Shown here: positions 4,445 through 5,017 of the stretch, in pieces
Layout: every line of letters starts with the position of its first letter
Numbering within the stretch: the first letter of the stretch is position 1
Source: PNKC01 sp039917655
GTDB lineage: Bacteria > Chloroflexota > Dehalococcoidia > Tepidiformales > Tepidiformaceae
Assembly (NCBI GenBank): GCA_039917655.1
Contig: JBDSJC010000210.1
Coordinates: 1-5,017 of the forward strand
Length of the DNA stretch: 5,017 nt
Direction: 5' to 3'
Program-made: the position numbers and the translations under genes
Notes under the pieces: model-generated
What the model saw: only the letters and a program-made list of their open reading frames with translations
Told to the model about the DNA's origin: nothing
Databases searched by the model: none

Positions 4445-5017
4445 TTAAGTTGCCTCTCGGAAGATGAGGCACGAGTTGTGGCCACCAAGGCCAACCGAGG
4501 TGGATACCGAGACTTTCACTCGCCGCTGGCGCGCAACATTGGGCACGTAGTCCAGGTCGCATTCCGGGTCTGGAGTGGTGTAGTTAATGGTGGGCGGGAC
4601 GCGCTGGTCCCGGATCGCCATGATGCAGGCCAGGGCTTCAACCGAGCCCGAGGCGCCCATGCAGTGTCCGGTAATCGGCTTCACGGAACTGATCGTCGTC
4701 TTGTACGCGGCCGCTCCCATGATCTCCTTGAAGACCATCGTCTCGACGGCATCGTTTGAAGGCGTGGCGCTGCCGTGCGGGTTTATGTAGTCGATCTCCG
4801 CGGGGTCGATTCCGGCCTTCTTGATCGCCGCCTTCATCGCCCGCTTCAGTCCGCGGCCCGTCTCATGCAGGGAGATCATGTCGTAGGCGTCGTTCGAAGT
4901 ACCGTAGCCGATGATTTCGCAGTAGATCTTTGCGCCGCGCGCCTTCGCGTGGTCGTAGTCTTCGACGATCATCGCGGCGCCGCCTTCACCGGCGATAAAG
5001 CCATCGCGGTTGAGGTC
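4445..5017 (-). CDS. Second beta-ketoacyl-ACP synthase, divergent FabF paralogue (5'-truncated by window end)
   Basis: The open frame runs to the window edge without a start, leaving 190 C-terminal residues of a thiolase-fold condensing enzyme. It shares DLNRDGF, VPPTIN and DPxCDLDYVPN with the adjacent FabF and aligns with it throughout, so the two look like an old tandem duplication. Of the catalytic set, His81 (in NPHGSATPSND), Lys113 and His118 (in VKPITGHCMGASG), numbered from the window edge, are kept. The Cys is outside the window and cannot be judged. The gating loop reads SVGLGGHN (174-181), so both Phe positions of the usual FGFGG are replaced by Val and Leu. Substrate range may therefore differ from the partner. 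The stop at 4447-4445 is 16 nt before the fabF start, supporting co-transcription. It is not a typical polyketide chain-length factor, judging from its GLGGHN loop. Confidence 0.88.
   Translation of the reverse strand, partial: DLNRDGFIAGEGGAAMIVEDYDHAKARGAKIYCEIIGYGTSNDAYDMISLHETGRGLKRAMKAAIKKAGIDPAEIDYINPHGSATPSNDAVETMVFKEIMGAAAYKTTISSVKPITGHCMGASGSVEALACIMAIRDQRVPPTINYTTPDPECDLDYVPNVARQRRVKVSVSTSVGLGGHNSCLIFREAT

Noticed and set aside
3175..4467. A 430-codon open frame on the plus strand opposite fabF
   Set aside because: It is the antisense shadow of fabF, caused by high GC and codon bias. Its translation is Arg/His/Gly-rich without family motifs, and the opposite strand encodes an unmistakable KAS II.
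3190..4494. Extended fabF start at 4494 giving 434 residues
   Set aside because: It would overlap the end of the upstream synthase by 50 bases and add 22 residues not seen in the family. TTG at 4428 has its own ribosome site.
1..5017. CRISPR array, insertion sequence, tRNA or rRNA
   Set aside because: No regularly spaced repeats, terminal inverted repeats, transposase, or tRNA/rRNA signatures were found on either strand.

Overview
The window looks like ordinary chromosome from a high-GC bacterium. It uses GTG and TTG starts with good Shine-Dalgarno sites and carries core genes (dnaX, fabF, acpP). The lineage cannot be fixed from sequence alone. A Chloroflexota-like or other terrabacterial origin is a low-confidence guess from the style of the DnaX, ACP and TerC proteins.

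Layout. Positions 1-80 (minus) hold the first 26 codons of dnaX, running out of the window. Positions 81-476 are a gene-poor spacer between divergent transcription units, holding a possible dnaX promoter, an 11-bp direct repeat and a weak stem-loop. At 477-506 a good sigma70-type promoter fires to the right into a manganese riboswitch of the yybP-ykoY class (aptamer 517-630). Its 3' P1 strand can instead pair with the Shine-Dalgarno of the next gene, which predicts a translational ON switch. That next gene (693-950) is an uncharacterised 85-residue protein made mostly of Asp, Arg and Gly. A strong intrinsic terminator (974-1009) follows, and then terC/alx (1045-2019), a membrane protein of the family that exports Mn2+. 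Next on the plus strand is an AadA-like nucleotidyltransferase (2062-2841), possibly read from a leaderless transcript.

The right half is a minus-strand lipid cluster, read right to left: a 5'-truncated, divergent ketoacyl-ACP synthase (from the window end to 4445), a canonical KAS II FabF (4428-3190) and acyl carrier protein (3115-2864). The spacings of 16 and 74 nt suggest one operon. It converges on the nucleotidyltransferase with a 22-nt gap and no visible terminator.

Working together: Mn2+ excess would stabilise the aptamer, free the ribosome site of the small acidic/basic protein and, by family knowledge, be relieved by TerC export. How terC escapes the terminator in front of it is the main puzzle. 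The most interesting part of the window is the riboswitch, small protein, terminator and terC module.
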